A program made the position numbers and the translations under genes. From assembly GCA_942492965.1 (NCBI GenBank), contig OW818656.1, positions 3,162,001-3,226,000 of the forward strand: 64,000 nt of DNA. The letters run 5' to 3'. Of this stretch, positions 25,893 through 36,950 are shown piece after piece. Numbering within the stretch: the stretch's first letter is position 1; each line of letters starts with the position of its first letter. The notes under the pieces were generated by a model. That model saw only the letters and a program-made list of their open reading frames with translations. It was not told where the DNA came from and made no database searches. This stretch comes from Sphingosinicella sp942492965. GTDB lineage: Bacteria; Pseudomonadota; Alphaproteobacteria; Sphingomonadales; Sphingomonadaceae.

Positions 25893-27080
25893 ATGACCAA
25901 TTCCTCGCCACAAGCGCCTTCGGCACCGTTGGACGGCATGCGAGTCCTCGACCTTACATCCGTTCTCATGGGCCCTCTGGCCACGCGGATCCTCGGAGAC
26001 ATGGGCGCCGACGTCATCAAGATCGAGCCGCCGGAAGGTGATATGCTGCGCGCAGCGGGCGGCTCGGGGTTGTCGCCGGTCATGATGAACCTCTACCGCA
26101 ACAAGCGCAGCGTCGTGCTCGATCTGAAGCAGCCGGAGGGAAAGGCGGCGCTCGAGGCGCTCATCCGCACCGCTGACGTCTTTGTCCACAATCTCCGTCC
26201 GCAAGTGATGGAACGACTTGGCTTCACCTATCAGGTCGTTCGCGCCATCAAGCCGGACATCATCTACTGCGCGGCGACCGGCTTCGGCAGTGACGGTCCT
26301 TACAGTGAAAAGTCTGCATATGACGATCTGATACAGGCCGCTTCCGGATTCGCGTCAGCCAGTCTTCCGCTGACCGGAGAGCCGGCCTACGCGCCTGCGG
26401 TCATCTGCGACAAGCTTGTTGGCCAGGCCATCGTCTACGCGATCCTGGGCGGTTTGCTGCAGCGCGCCCGCGGCGGCGGCGGGCAATCGATCGAAGTGCC
26501 CATGTTTGAGGTCGCTATCGACTTCAACCTTGTCGAGGGATTGGGCGGCGGGGTCTACACGCCGCCTCGGGGTCCCACGGGCTGGCCGCGTATGAAGACC
26601 GTTGAACGCCGACCCTTCAGGACTGCCGACGGCTTTGCCTGTATATTGCCTTACTCGTCCAAGAACTGGTTCGCCTTCTTCGACGCCGTCGGACGCAGCG
26701 ACTGGAAGGTGCGCTATGCCGATGGCGAAAAGCGCATTGCGGAGATCGAAACCCTATACGCCATGATCCGGGAAGAAGCACCGAAGCGCACGACGGCAGA
26801 ATGGGCCGCCTTTTGCGATGAGGCCGACATTCCCTTCATGCCGGTGTTGACGGTGGAGGACATCCCCGACGATCCACATGTCCGCGCAGTCGATCTGATG
26901 CCCATTCTCAAGCATCCTACGGAGGGGGATTATTATGCCGTCAGGCAACCCATACGCTTCGGAGCTTCCCCGTACCGCTTGCGCCGACACGCGCCGGGCC
27001 TAGGCGAGCATACGGCCGAGGTCCTGGCCGAGGTTGGCCATGTCCCGGGTATTGCGGCCGATTCCCGCCCATCCAGCTGA
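25893..27080 (+). CDS. CaiB/BaiF (family III) CoA-transferase
   Basis: A 395-residue family III CoA-transferase. It shows RILGDMGADVIKIEPPEGD near the N-terminus (about residues 31-49), YRNKRSVVLDLKQPEG (about 69-84) and a probable catalytic Asp in APAVICDKLVGQA (about residue 177). Starts at 25815 or 25893 are both possible; 25893 is chosen because the family domain begins about 15 residues later and a long upstream extension lacks homologous character. The ribosome-binding site is weak. It opens the operon CoA-transferase, two acyl-CoA dehydrogenase subunits, aldehyde dehydrogenase, divergent from IclR. It should activate the acid that the two dehydrogenase subunits oxidise. Confidence 0.88.
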   Translation: MTNSSPQAPSAPLDGMRVLDLTSVLMGPLATRILGDMGADVIKIEPPEGDMLRAAGGSGLSPVMMNLYRNKRSVVLDLKQPEGKAALEALIRTADVFVHNLRPQVMERLGFTYQVVRAIKPDIIYCAATGFGSDGPYSEKSAYDDLIQAASGFASASLPLTGEPAYAPAVICDKLVGQAIVYAILGGLLQRARGGGGQSIEVPMFEVAIDFNLVEGLGGGVYTPPRGPTGWPRMKTVERRPFRTADGFACILPYSSKNWFAFFDAVGRSDWKVRYADGEKRIAEIETLYAMIREEAPKRTTAEWAAFCDEADIPFMPVLTVEDIPDDPHVRAVDLMPILKHPTEGDYYAVRQPIRFGASPYRLRRHAPGLGEHTAEVLAEVGHVPGIAADSRPSS

Positions 27081-27094
27081 TAGCAGAGCCCCCC

Positions 27095-28243
27095 ATGCAA
27101 TATTCATTCACGACTGAGCAGAACGAGTTCCGCGGTGTCCTCCGCCGCTTCTTCGAGCAGAGCTCTCCGCCCCCCGTCGTAAGGCGGCTTATGGAAACCG
27201 AAGCTGGCTGGGACCCTGCACTTTGGCGCGATCTGAATGCCCAGCTTGGTCTTTGCGGCGTGCATGTGCCGGAGGCATATGGCGGAATGGGCTTTGGCTT
27301 TGTCGAGCTTGGCCTCGTCCTTGAGGAGATGGGGCGCGCTTTGCTCTGTGCGCCTTTCTTCAGCTCTGCGGTTTTGGCGACGAACGCGATCCTGAACGGT
27401 GCGGACGAAGCGCAGAAGGCGTCCCTGCTGCCGGGTCTGGTTGCTGGCGAGACGGTGGCGGCTCTGGCCATCACCGAGCCCGATGGCAATTGGGATCCGG
27501 GTGCGGTCGCGACTACGGCCCAACAGGCCGATGGACGCTACCGGCTGTCGGGCGTGAAGAGTTTCGTCATTGACGGTCTCAGCGCGGACCTTCTCATCGT
27601 GCTGGCGCGCCTGCCGGGCAGCAAAGGCGAAGCCGGCTTGTCGCTATTCGCCGTGCGAGGTGACGCCGACGGGGTGAGCCGTACGGCGCTGCAAACGCTG
27701 GACCCCACCCGCAAGCTCGCACGCATTGAATTCGATGGCGCAGAGGCGGAATTGCTCGGCAAACCCGGAGAGGCTGCGGAGCCGATCACAAAGACGCTTG
27801 CGCAGGCTGCCGCCATGCTGGCGAATGAAATGGTGGGCGGGGCAGAGAGGCTCCGAGAGTCTGCGCTCGACTACGCCAACCTGCGCGTACAGTTCGGGCG
27901 GCCGGTCAGCTCATTCCAGGCGATGAAGCACAAGCAGGCTGACATGTTCGTGGATCTGGAACTTGCCAAATCGGCCGCCTATCAAGCTGCTCAGGCGGTT
28001 GCGGCTGATCAGCCGGATTTCCCGGCGGTCGCCTCCCTCGCGAAAGCATCGGCTTCCGATGTCTATCTGCAGACCGCGATCCACACAGTTCAGATCCATG
28101 GAGGCATCGGCTTCACGTGGGAGAATGATACGCACCTCTGGTTCAAGCGCGCCAAGAGCTCGGAGGTTCTCCTTGGCGATGCAGTCTGGCACCGAGAGGC
28201 AATGATGCGCGCCTGGGTTGATGGTGGGAGGGAAGTCCGATGA
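27095..28243 (+). CDS. Acyl-CoA dehydrogenase, subunit-like (1 of 2)
   Basis: A 382-residue acyl-CoA dehydrogenase-fold protein. The N-terminal helical domain is followed by a weakly conserved flavin segment (LAITEPDGNWDPG, about residues 126-138) and a C-terminal HTVQIHGGIGFTWENDTHLW block (about 330-349). It starts 14 bases after the CoA-transferase and overlaps the next dehydrogenase by four bases. Adjacent, unequal dehydrogenase genes like these resemble the heterotetrameric FadE pairs that oxidise steroid side chains and PimC/PimD-type enzymes, in which one subunit supplies FAD contacts and the other the catalytic base. That grouping is inference from gene order and sequence style. Confidence 0.87.
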   Translation: MQYSFTTEQNEFRGVLRRFFEQSSPPPVVRRLMETEAGWDPALWRDLNAQLGLCGVHVPEAYGGMGFGFVELGLVLEEMGRALLCAPFFSSAVLATNAILNGADEAQKASLLPGLVAGETVAALAITEPDGNWDPGAVATTAQQADGRYRLSGVKSFVIDGLSADLLIVLARLPGSKGEAGLSLFAVRGDADGVSRTALQTLDPTRKLARIEFDGAEAELLGKPGEAAEPITKTLAQAAAMLANEMVGGAERLRESALDYANLRVQFGRPVSSFQAMKHKQADMFVDLELAKSAAYQAAQAVAADQPDFPAVASLAKASASDVYLQTAIHTVQIHGGIGFTWENDTHLWFKRAKSSEVLLGDAVWHREAMMRAWVDGGREVR

Positions 28244-29508
28244 CCGCGCCGATGGAAGCCGCAGTTCGCGCAGAGATCAAGGACTGGCTCGCTGCCGAAT
28301 GGGACCCGAACCTAAGTCTCGTTGAGTGGCGCAAGAGGCTCGTGAGTTCCGGATGGGGCGCCCCCGGCTGGCCGGCCGCCCTTTTCGGTCGCGGCCTTGA
28401 TCCCGCGTCGGCCTCAATCGTGGAGGAGGAGATGCGCCGCGCGGGCGCAGTGGGCGTCGCGCGGTCCGGTGCGCGGAATTTGGCGATCCAGACCCTGCTG
28501 GCTTACGGTTCCGAGGATCAGAAGCGCGCTTTCCTTGGCCCGACGCTGACGGGTGAATACAGCTGGTGTCAGCTGTTCAGCGAGCCGAGCAGCGGTTCCG
28601 ACCTTGCGGGCGCCGTGACCCGCGCCGACTTGAAAGATGGTCGGTGGATAGTCAACGGACAAAAGGTCTGGACGACGAGCGCCGACCACGCGGATTGGGG
28701 CTTGCTCCTCGCGAGGACGGACTGGGATGTGCCCAAACACAACGGACTTTCCTTCTTTCTCATCGACATGCACCAGCCCGGCATCGAAGTTCGGCCGCTC
28801 CGGCAGATGAACGGCTACGCATCCTTCAACGAAGTGTTCCTGACTGACGCCGAGGTCGCGCCTGAACACCGCATCGGCGAACTCGGCGGTGGATGGGCCG
28901 TGGCGACGACCACGCTGATGCACGAGCGCAGCCATGGCGATCCCTCAGCCGCAAAACCCACTGACGCCGGCGGCCGCCAAGGGCGCGTCTATGACGAGGA
29001 ACGCGAAGAGATCGCGATCGCGACAGAGCCTTATGGGTGGTACCCACAACGCGCCGGCCGGGTCGATCTGATCCTCGAGCGCGCGCAGGAAACCGGAAAG
29101 ATCAATGACCCCGTTGTTCGCGAAGAGATCGCAAAACTGCTGGTTCTGGATCGTAGCGCCAAATGGACGGCGCTCAGAGCGCGCGCCAATTTGGCGCCGG
29201 GTGAAGGTCTTGGGCCTACAGGGTCGCTGATCAAGCTGGTCGCCAGCCATGTGGCGCGTGCGGCTGCCAGGGTGCACACCCTGATCTCCGGCGCGGATGC
29301 GATGCTGGCAGGTGCGGACGCGCCCAGAGACGGCGTGATTGCGGAAATACTGGTTTCGGTGCCGGCCGTTTCGATTGCAGGCGGTACGGACGAGATTCAG
29401 CGCAATATCATTGCAGAGAGGATGCTCCGTATGCCCAAGGAGGCCAACCTGGATGCAAATCGTCCGTTCCGGGAAGTTCGGAAGAACCCGGTGCCGGGAA
29501 CGCGGTAA
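28240..29508 (+). CDS. Acyl-CoA dehydrogenase, subunit-like (2 of 2)
   Basis: A 422-residue acyl-CoA dehydrogenase. It has the strong family block CQLFSEPSSGSDLAG (about residues 110-124) and VNGQKVWTTSADHADWGL (about 138-155). Near the C-terminus AGGTDEIQRNIIAERML has Gly where short-chain enzymes place their catalytic Glu, so the base must come from another position or from the partner subunit. The ATGA overlap with the preceding dehydrogenase indicates coupled synthesis and supports a heteromeric enzyme. An unusually hydrophilic insertion (about residues 232-255) contains GRQGRVYDEEREE. The aldehyde dehydrogenase gene follows 68 bases later. Confidence 0.9.
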   Translation: MTAPMEAAVRAEIKDWLAAEWDPNLSLVEWRKRLVSSGWGAPGWPAALFGRGLDPASASIVEEEMRRAGAVGVARSGARNLAIQTLLAYGSEDQKRAFLGPTLTGEYSWCQLFSEPSSGSDLAGAVTRADLKDGRWIVNGQKVWTTSADHADWGLLLARTDWDVPKHNGLSFFLIDMHQPGIEVRPLRQMNGYASFNEVFLTDAEVAPEHRIGELGGGWAVATTTLMHERSHGDPSAAKPTDAGGRQGRVYDEEREEIAIATEPYGWYPQRAGRVDLILERAQETGKINDPVVREEIAKLLVLDRSAKWTALRARANLAPGEGLGPTGSLIKLVASHVARAAARVHTLISGADAMLAGADAPRDGVIAEILVSVPAVSIAGGTDEIQRNIIAERMLRMPKEANLDANRPFREVRKNPVPGTR

Positions 29509-29576
29509 GCACCTGATCTTCGATAGAAGATTACTCCCGCCAAGACCCAGAATTGCCAATGGAAGTGGAGCAAGTC

Positions 29577-31049
29577 ATGTCGGCCATTCCCCCCATCCAG
29601 CATCCGGACCAAGTCTTCATTGCCGGTAAATGGGTGAAGCCTTCCGGCACCACAAAGTTCGACGTTTTCAATTCAGCCACCGAGGAGCTGTTTGTCAGCG
29701 TCGCCGAGGCGCAGGCGGCGGACATGAGCGCAGCGGTTGCGGCTGCGCGACATGCCTTTGACCATGGCCCTTGGCCGCGAATGACGCACGGCGAACGCGC
29801 GCGGTACTTGAAGCTCATCGCTCACGAGTTGGACTTGCGCGCAGATGACCAGGCAAACACCTGGGTCATCGAGTCGGGCGTGACGCTGGCGATCGCGCGC
29901 GGGAGAGCCGCTTCCGTTGCCGGCGTCTGGGAATACTACGCGGGACTGGCCGAGACGTTCCCTTTTCAGGAAGTGCACGAGCCGGCCGCCGCGAAGGTGG
30001 GGTTTCTGGTGCGCGAGCCGGTCGGCGTCGTGGCCGCGATCATCCCGTGGAATGGGCCCCTGCTGATGCTGGCCTATAAGTGCGCGCCCGCTCTTCTCGC
30101 CGGCTGCACGGTCATCGTAAAGGGTTCGCCGGAAGCGCCAGGGGCTGCATATCTGTTCGCCGAAGTGTGCGAGAAGATCGGTTTACCGCCCGGCGTGGTC
30201 AACGTCGTGATAGCCGACCGGGAAGTCTCCGAGCTTCTGGTCCGCAATCCGGATGTCGACAAGGTGACGTTCACGGGCTCAACGGTTGCCGGCCGGCGGA
30301 TCGCCTCCATCTGCGGGGAGCGGATCGCCCGCTGCACCCTGGAACTCGGCGGGAAGTCTGCAGCGATCATTCTGGACGATTACGACGTTGAGCAGGCGGC
30401 AAGGACGATCTCTGGCATGTCTACGTTCCTGACCGGCCAGGTCTGCTCCTCGCTGACGCGGATCATCGTCGATCGCAAGCGGCACGATGACCTGGTCGAA
30501 GCTCTCAGTGCCTGCTTCGCCACGGTGAAAATCGGAGATCCGTTTGATCTGACCACGCAGCTTGGCCCGCTGGCGACGGGTCGGCAGCGCGATCGCGTCG
30601 AAAGCTACATCCAGCTGGGGCAGGACGAAGGTGCCAGGCTCGCGGCCGGAGGCAGGCGTCCTGCGCACCTGAACCGCGGCTATTTCATCGAACCGACGGT
30701 GTTCGCGAATGTCGACAACAGCTCGCGCCTCGCCAAAGAAGAGATTTTCGGCCCGGTCCTGGCCGTGATTCCAGCCGATGGTGAAGAGGCTGCGATCCAG
30801 ATCGCCAATGACACGATTTTCGGCTTGAACAATTCGGTTTTCACCAACGATATCAACCGGGCTTACCAAATCGCGCGGCGGCTCCGCTCGGGAACGGTGG
30901 GCCACAATTCCGTTCGTTCGGATTTCGGGATTGCGTTTGGCGGCTTCAAGCAGTCGGGCCTCGGACGGGAGGGTGGGCGCGAGGGGCTGCTGCCTTTCCT
31001 CGAAGCCAAGACTTTGCTCATGGACGCGATGCCGAACGAAGGGGGTTGA
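29577..31049 (+). CDS. Aldehyde dehydrogenase
   Basis: A 490-residue NAD(P)-dependent aldehyde dehydrogenase of usual length. The oxyanion Asn is in IIPWNGPLLM (about residues 152-161), the catalytic Glu in LELGGKSA (about 255-262) and the nucleophile Cys in TGQVCSS (about 286-292). ATG 29577 has GGAG six bases before it; a longer start at 29553 or 29559 is possible. It would convert an aldehyde to the acid that the CoA-transferase of the same operon activates, so the operon order (CoA-transferase, dehydrogenases, aldehyde dehydrogenase) makes chemical sense. The substrate is unknown. Confidence 0.92.
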   Translation: MSAIPPIQHPDQVFIAGKWVKPSGTTKFDVFNSATEELFVSVAEAQAADMSAAVAAARHAFDHGPWPRMTHGERARYLKLIAHELDLRADDQANTWVIESGVTLAIARGRAASVAGVWEYYAGLAETFPFQEVHEPAAAKVGFLVREPVGVVAAIIPWNGPLLMLAYKCAPALLAGCTVIVKGSPEAPGAAYLFAEVCEKIGLPPGVVNVVIADREVSELLVRNPDVDKVTFTGSTVAGRRIASICGERIARCTLELGGKSAAIILDDYDVEQAARTISGMSTFLTGQVCSSLTRIIVDRKRHDDLVEALSACFATVKIGDPFDLTTQLGPLATGRQRDRVESYIQLGQDEGARLAAGGRRPAHLNRGYFIEPTVFANVDNSSRLAKEEIFGPVLAVIPADGEEAAIQIANDTIFGLNNSVFTNDINRAYQIARRLRSGTVGHNSVRSDFGIAFGGFKQSGLGREGGREGLLPFLEAKTLLMDAMPNEGG

Positions 31050-31108
31050 CGGGAGCGGCGCGTGCCGATCATCGTGTCTAGCGGGAAGGACGGCCGCGGG
31101 AGGTAAGA

Positions 31109-32065
31109 ATGGGAGAAAGATCGCTTCCCGTGCGCGGTATTGCCGTCTTCGAAGCGGCGGCGCGTGCGGTCAGCTTCCATGCGGCTGCCCAGGAACTGAA
31201 TTTGACGCCATCCGCGGTAAGTCACCAAATCCGGCTGCTCGAAGAGACACTCGGCGTCCGGCTGTTCGAGCGCGTGGGACGTGGTGTGACCCTGACGGCC
31301 GAAGGTGCTGACTACGCGCTCTCCGTTCGGGTCAGCATGCAACGGCTGCGGGTCGCCACGAACCAGATCCGGGCACGCGCGAAGGCGGGCGGCGCTTTAG
31401 AGGTCGTCAGGATTGAGCTCCCGCCCTCGCTGGCGCACTGCTGGCTGTTGCCTCGCTTGGCAGAACTGATCGCGCAGCACCCGGGCTTGGACATCCGGGT
31501 CAATGCGCAGGGGTCTCCTGTTCAGAGAGATCGATCGCCCTTGCCCCCTTTGACGGACGCACCTGCGGATCTTCAGATTGTTTATGGCGACGACAAGCTC
31601 TGGTCCGATAGAGCGTCGCGCCTACTGACAGAAGACTTCCAGCCGGTTTGCGCGCCTGCGCTCCTCGCACAAGGCCGCATGAAGTCTCCCGACCAGCTCC
31701 TTGAGCACACCCTCTTGAGCACCTCCCTAAACCCGGTGACATGGGAGGAATGGCTGAACGGGCAGGGCATCGATCTCGACAGGAGCGCAATCAGCACGTT
31801 GCAGATGGACCCCTCCCACCTCGCGATTGAAGCCGCGGTCCGCAGTATGGGCGTCATTCTCGAGAGCAGTATCCTCGTGCAGCGTCAACTGCTCACTGGA
31901 ACCCTCGTCGCCCCATTCCCAGAGCTGAGCCGGCCGGGGCTCTCCTATTGGCTATTCGCGCCGTCGCAGGGGAAACCCGGCTCCGCCGTTGATGCGGTTG
32001 CCGAGTGGCTGCAAGACAGTTCGGCGCTCACCCCGTCGCCAAAAGACTCCTATTCGATCAGCTGA
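31109..32065 (+). CDS. LysR-family transcriptional regulator
   Basis: A 318-residue LysR regulator of the GcvA-like group. The N-terminal helix-turn-helix is clear (VRGIAVFEAAARAVSFHAAA, then LNLTPSAVSHQIRLLEETLG, residues 7-54), followed by a substrate-binding domain typical of GcvA-type members (LPPSLAHCWLLPRLAELI). It lies 59 bp after the aldehyde dehydrogenase and 421 bp before a TonB receptor in the same direction. It could control either the upstream operon or the receptor/monooxygenase operon downstream. No palindromic operator was identified with confidence. Confidence 0.9.
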   Translation: MGERSLPVRGIAVFEAAARAVSFHAAAQELNLTPSAVSHQIRLLEETLGVRLFERVGRGVTLTAEGADYALSVRVSMQRLRVATNQIRARAKAGGALEVVRIELPPSLAHCWLLPRLAELIAQHPGLDIRVNAQGSPVQRDRSPLPPLTDAPADLQIVYGDDKLWSDRASRLLTEDFQPVCAPALLAQGRMKSPDQLLEHTLLSTSLNPVTWEEWLNGQGIDLDRSAISTLQMDPSHLAIEAAVRSMGVILESSILVQRQLLTGTLVAPFPELSRPGLSYWLFAPSQGKPGSAVDAVAEWLQDSSALTPSPKDSYSIS

Positions 32066-32486
32066 CGTTTTTCCGCGAGTTCCGCCCGTCAGCTTAAAGT
32101 CACGGCCATCCCACACCAGTTGCACGCCAAGCCTGTGGCAGCCGCAGGTGCAATCACGCCTGAGTGAGCGCGAACGCGCGCTGGAAATAGGGCTGTCGTC
32201 GGCGACTGTAAGCTGCTGAGAGATCAGGCAGAACAGAGTGCATGAATGCGCCAAGCCTCTTAAACTGCAACTTCGCATTCAAGAGAGAAGGGAAGGCGGA
32301 CGGCGCTCCGGTCTTGGCGCGACTGAAATGCTATTCATCAATGGCGAGCAATTATATTCGCTTGTGCCACAACCACAAACTAGCCGAACTAACTACGAGT
32401 GAGAAACTCACGGAATTTACGGTCGGTCCGAATAAAACAGCAAATCCAGTTTGGACCACCTTCATCCAAGCAAGGGGGGTAGAAAA
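32066..32486 (+). other. Long leader region before TonB receptor
   Basis: This 421-bp gap holds no intact gene. It must carry the promoter of the receptor operon. A frame at 32242-32490 looks like non-coding leader. At 32157-32219 a fragment resembles a broken LuxR helix-turn-helix (listed separately). The second half is clearly more AT-rich than the neighbouring genes. Confidence 0.4.
32157..32219 (+). pseudogene. Possible LuxR-type HTH remnant
   Basis: The frame reads RLSERERALEIGLSSATVSC and stops. It resembles the LuxR signature with the middle of the helix-turn-helix deleted (LSERER joined directly to a recognition-helix-like EIGLSSATVS). The match is short, so this is a weak call. Confidence 0.25.
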
Positions 32487-34892
<2,406 letters not shown>

Positions 34893-34936
34893 AACGCGCG
34901 GGACTGTTACGAGAAAGAGAAGCAGCAATCAGGCAG

Positions 34937-34973
34937 CCAGAGTTCCGAAGCGCGAGCGCTTTCGGAGCTCTGG
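34937..34973 (+). promoter_or_regulatory. Strong intercistronic hairpin after TonB receptor gene
   Basis: CCAGAG (34937-34942) pairs with CTCTGG (34968-34973), and the stem continues inward through TCCGAAGCGC against GCGCTTTCGGA with one bulged T and a tiny loop. It lies 44 bases after the receptor stop and 28 bases before the monooxygenase start. There is no T-run. Confidence 0.6.
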
Positions 34974-35000
34974 CGAACCAACAAGTCTAGGAAGAATGAA

Positions 35001-36815
35001 ATGAGTGCGTCGGGCTCAACCGCGATCGATCCTCAGAAGCTGAAAGACAAATATGCGGAGGAACGCGACAAGCGGCTCAACGCTTCGGCCGGGCGGAAGT
35101 ATGCGCTTGCAAAGGACTATGAGAGCAGCCTGACCGAAGATCTGTGGCGCAAGCGCCAGAATGGCCGGGCGCCTCGCAATGAGGAGATTGACGTCCTTGT
35201 GGTCGGCGGCGGCATGTCCGGCATCATGACCGCCACGCGGCTGATCCAGAACGGCGTGACGGACCTTCGCTTGATCGAACGCGGCGCGGAATTCGGGGGC
35301 ACCTGGTATTGGAACCAGTATCCCGGAGCCGCCTGCGACAGCGAAGCCCACATCTACCTGCCGTTTCTCGACGATACCGGCTACGTGCCGTCGCAAAAAT
35401 ATACCGGTCAGCCCGAGATTCAGGCGTACCTAAAGCAACTTGCTTCCTTCGGGGGCGTCACGCCGCGGGCATTGTTCAACACAAAGGCACAATCGCTCAC
35501 CTGGGATGAAGATAGCCAGCGCTGGATCGTAAGAACCGATGTTGGCGATGAATTCCGTGCGCGTTTCATCGCACTTTGCGCGGGAAGCTTCCTGCAGCCG
35601 AAGCTGCCCTCGATAGAGGGCGCCGAGACCTTCAAAGGTCACATGTTCCTGAATTCGCGCTGGGACTATGATTATACCGGTGGCTCAGCCGGCTACCCCC
35701 AGATGACGAAATTGCGCGACAAGCGAGTCGGCATCATCGGTACGGGCTGTTCGGCCGTACAGTCGATTCCGCATCTTGCCCAATGGGCGAAGGAATTATA
35801 CGTTTTCCAGCGCACCCCTTCGATGGTCAATTACCGCGCGAACGCGAAGACGGATCCCGAATGGGCCAAGTCGCTCGAGCCGGGCTGGCAAGAAAAGCGC
35901 ATGGACAATTTCGAGGTCTGCCTGCTCACGCCTGCCGAAGCTGAGGAGGATCTCGTTGCCGACGCCTGGACGGAGCTGGCGCGCTCGATGACGGATCTTG
36001 AACGGGCGAAGGCGGCCGTGGGAGGAGCGGCCGCAGATGACGCCGAGCTCATGCAGGTCGCGGACTTCCTGACGATGGGTGGATACTGGGATCGGGTGGA
36101 CGAGATCGTCGCCGACAAGAAGACCGCCGAGGCGCTGAAGGCCTATTATTATGTGAACTGCAAGCGGCCGACATTCCACGACGAGTATCTTCCGGCGTTC
36201 AACCGGCCGAACGTGACGTTGGTGGATACGCAAGGGAAGGGCGTCGAGCGGATCGCGCCGGAGGGCGTCGTCGTCGGAGGCGAGCTGTTCGAACTCGATT
36301 GCATCATATTCGCGACGGGGTTCGAGGTGTTCACGCACACCTACGTGACCGGCGAATATACGGTGACGGGCGCTGGAGGACAGTCGTTGCAGGATAAGTG
36401 GAGCCAGCAATTCGGCACGCTCCATGGCATGCTTACGCATGGCTTCCCGAACATGGTGCTGGTCGGCCACATGCGCGACGGAGGCGGGACCACCAACTCG
36501 AATTATCCGTTCCACTACCAGTCCACTCATGTGGCGAAAATCATCAAGAGGACGATCGATTCCGGCGCCTCGAGCTTCGACGTGACCAAGGAGGCCGAAG
36601 ACGGCTGGCGGCGCGCCATGCGGGAGAAGATGCCGCCTATCCAGCAGTTTCTGGCCGATTGTACGCCCGGCTACCTGAACAATGACGGCAATGTGGACGA
36701 TTCCACTTTGCGGCTGACGATCTACGGTGGCGGTTCGCTGGAATATGCCCAAATACTGAAGGATTGGCACGCGGGAGAGGGCTTCGACCGCGATCTGGAA
36801 CTGGTCGGGAAATAA
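35001..36815 (+). CDS. Flavin-containing (Baeyer-Villiger-type) monooxygenase
   Basis: A 604-residue FAD/NADPH monooxygenase of the class B type. The first dinucleotide motif is VVGGGMSG (67-74), the second is IIGTGCSAVQ (245-254), and GGTWYWNQYPG (99-109) is the class-specific FAD segment. The Baeyer-Villiger fingerprint FxGxxxHxxxW reads FKGHMFLNSRWD at 211-222, so the central His is Leu217 while Phe, Gly and Trp remain. A long N-terminal extension (about 60 residues) resembles the cyclopentadecanone/steroid monooxygenase group. These enzymes insert oxygen next to a ketone to give an ester or lactone. With the His changed, oxygenation specificity is uncertain. A putative exported esterase lies two genes downstream. 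Confidence 0.88.
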   Translation: MSASGSTAIDPQKLKDKYAEERDKRLNASAGRKYALAKDYESSLTEDLWRKRQNGRAPRNEEIDVLVVGGGMSGIMTATRLIQNGVTDLRLIERGAEFGGTWYWNQYPGAACDSEAHIYLPFLDDTGYVPSQKYTGQPEIQAYLKQLASFGGVTPRALFNTKAQSLTWDEDSQRWIVRTDVGDEFRARFIALCAGSFLQPKLPSIEGAETFKGHMFLNSRWDYDYTGGSAGYPQMTKLRDKRVGIIGTGCSAVQSIPHLAQWAKELYVFQRTPSMVNYRANAKTDPEWAKSLEPGWQEKRMDNFEVCLLTPAEAEEDLVADAWTELARSMTDLERAKAAVGGAAADDAELMQVADFLTMGGYWDRVDEIVADKKTAEALKAYYYVNCKRPTFHDEYLPAFNRPNVTLVDTQGKGVERIAPEGVVVGGELFELDCIIFATGFEVFTHTYVTGEYTVTGAGGQSLQDKWSQQFGTLHGMLTHGFPNMVLVGHMRDGGGTTNSNYPFHYQSTHVAKIIKRTIDSGASSFDVTKEAEDGWRRAMREKMPPIQQFLADCTPGYLNNDGNVDDSTLRLTIYGGGSLEYAQILKDWHAGEGFDRDLELVGK

Positions 36816-36950
36816 GATCAGGAGCTATCTGAACCATCGTTCGGCGTACGGAAAAGGGCCTTGTGTCGCGCGCTCATCCCGACGACAAGATTGCATCGTC
36901 TTTGGTGGTGCCAGATTGAAATTTCGTCGGACGTGATCGGATAATTTTAT

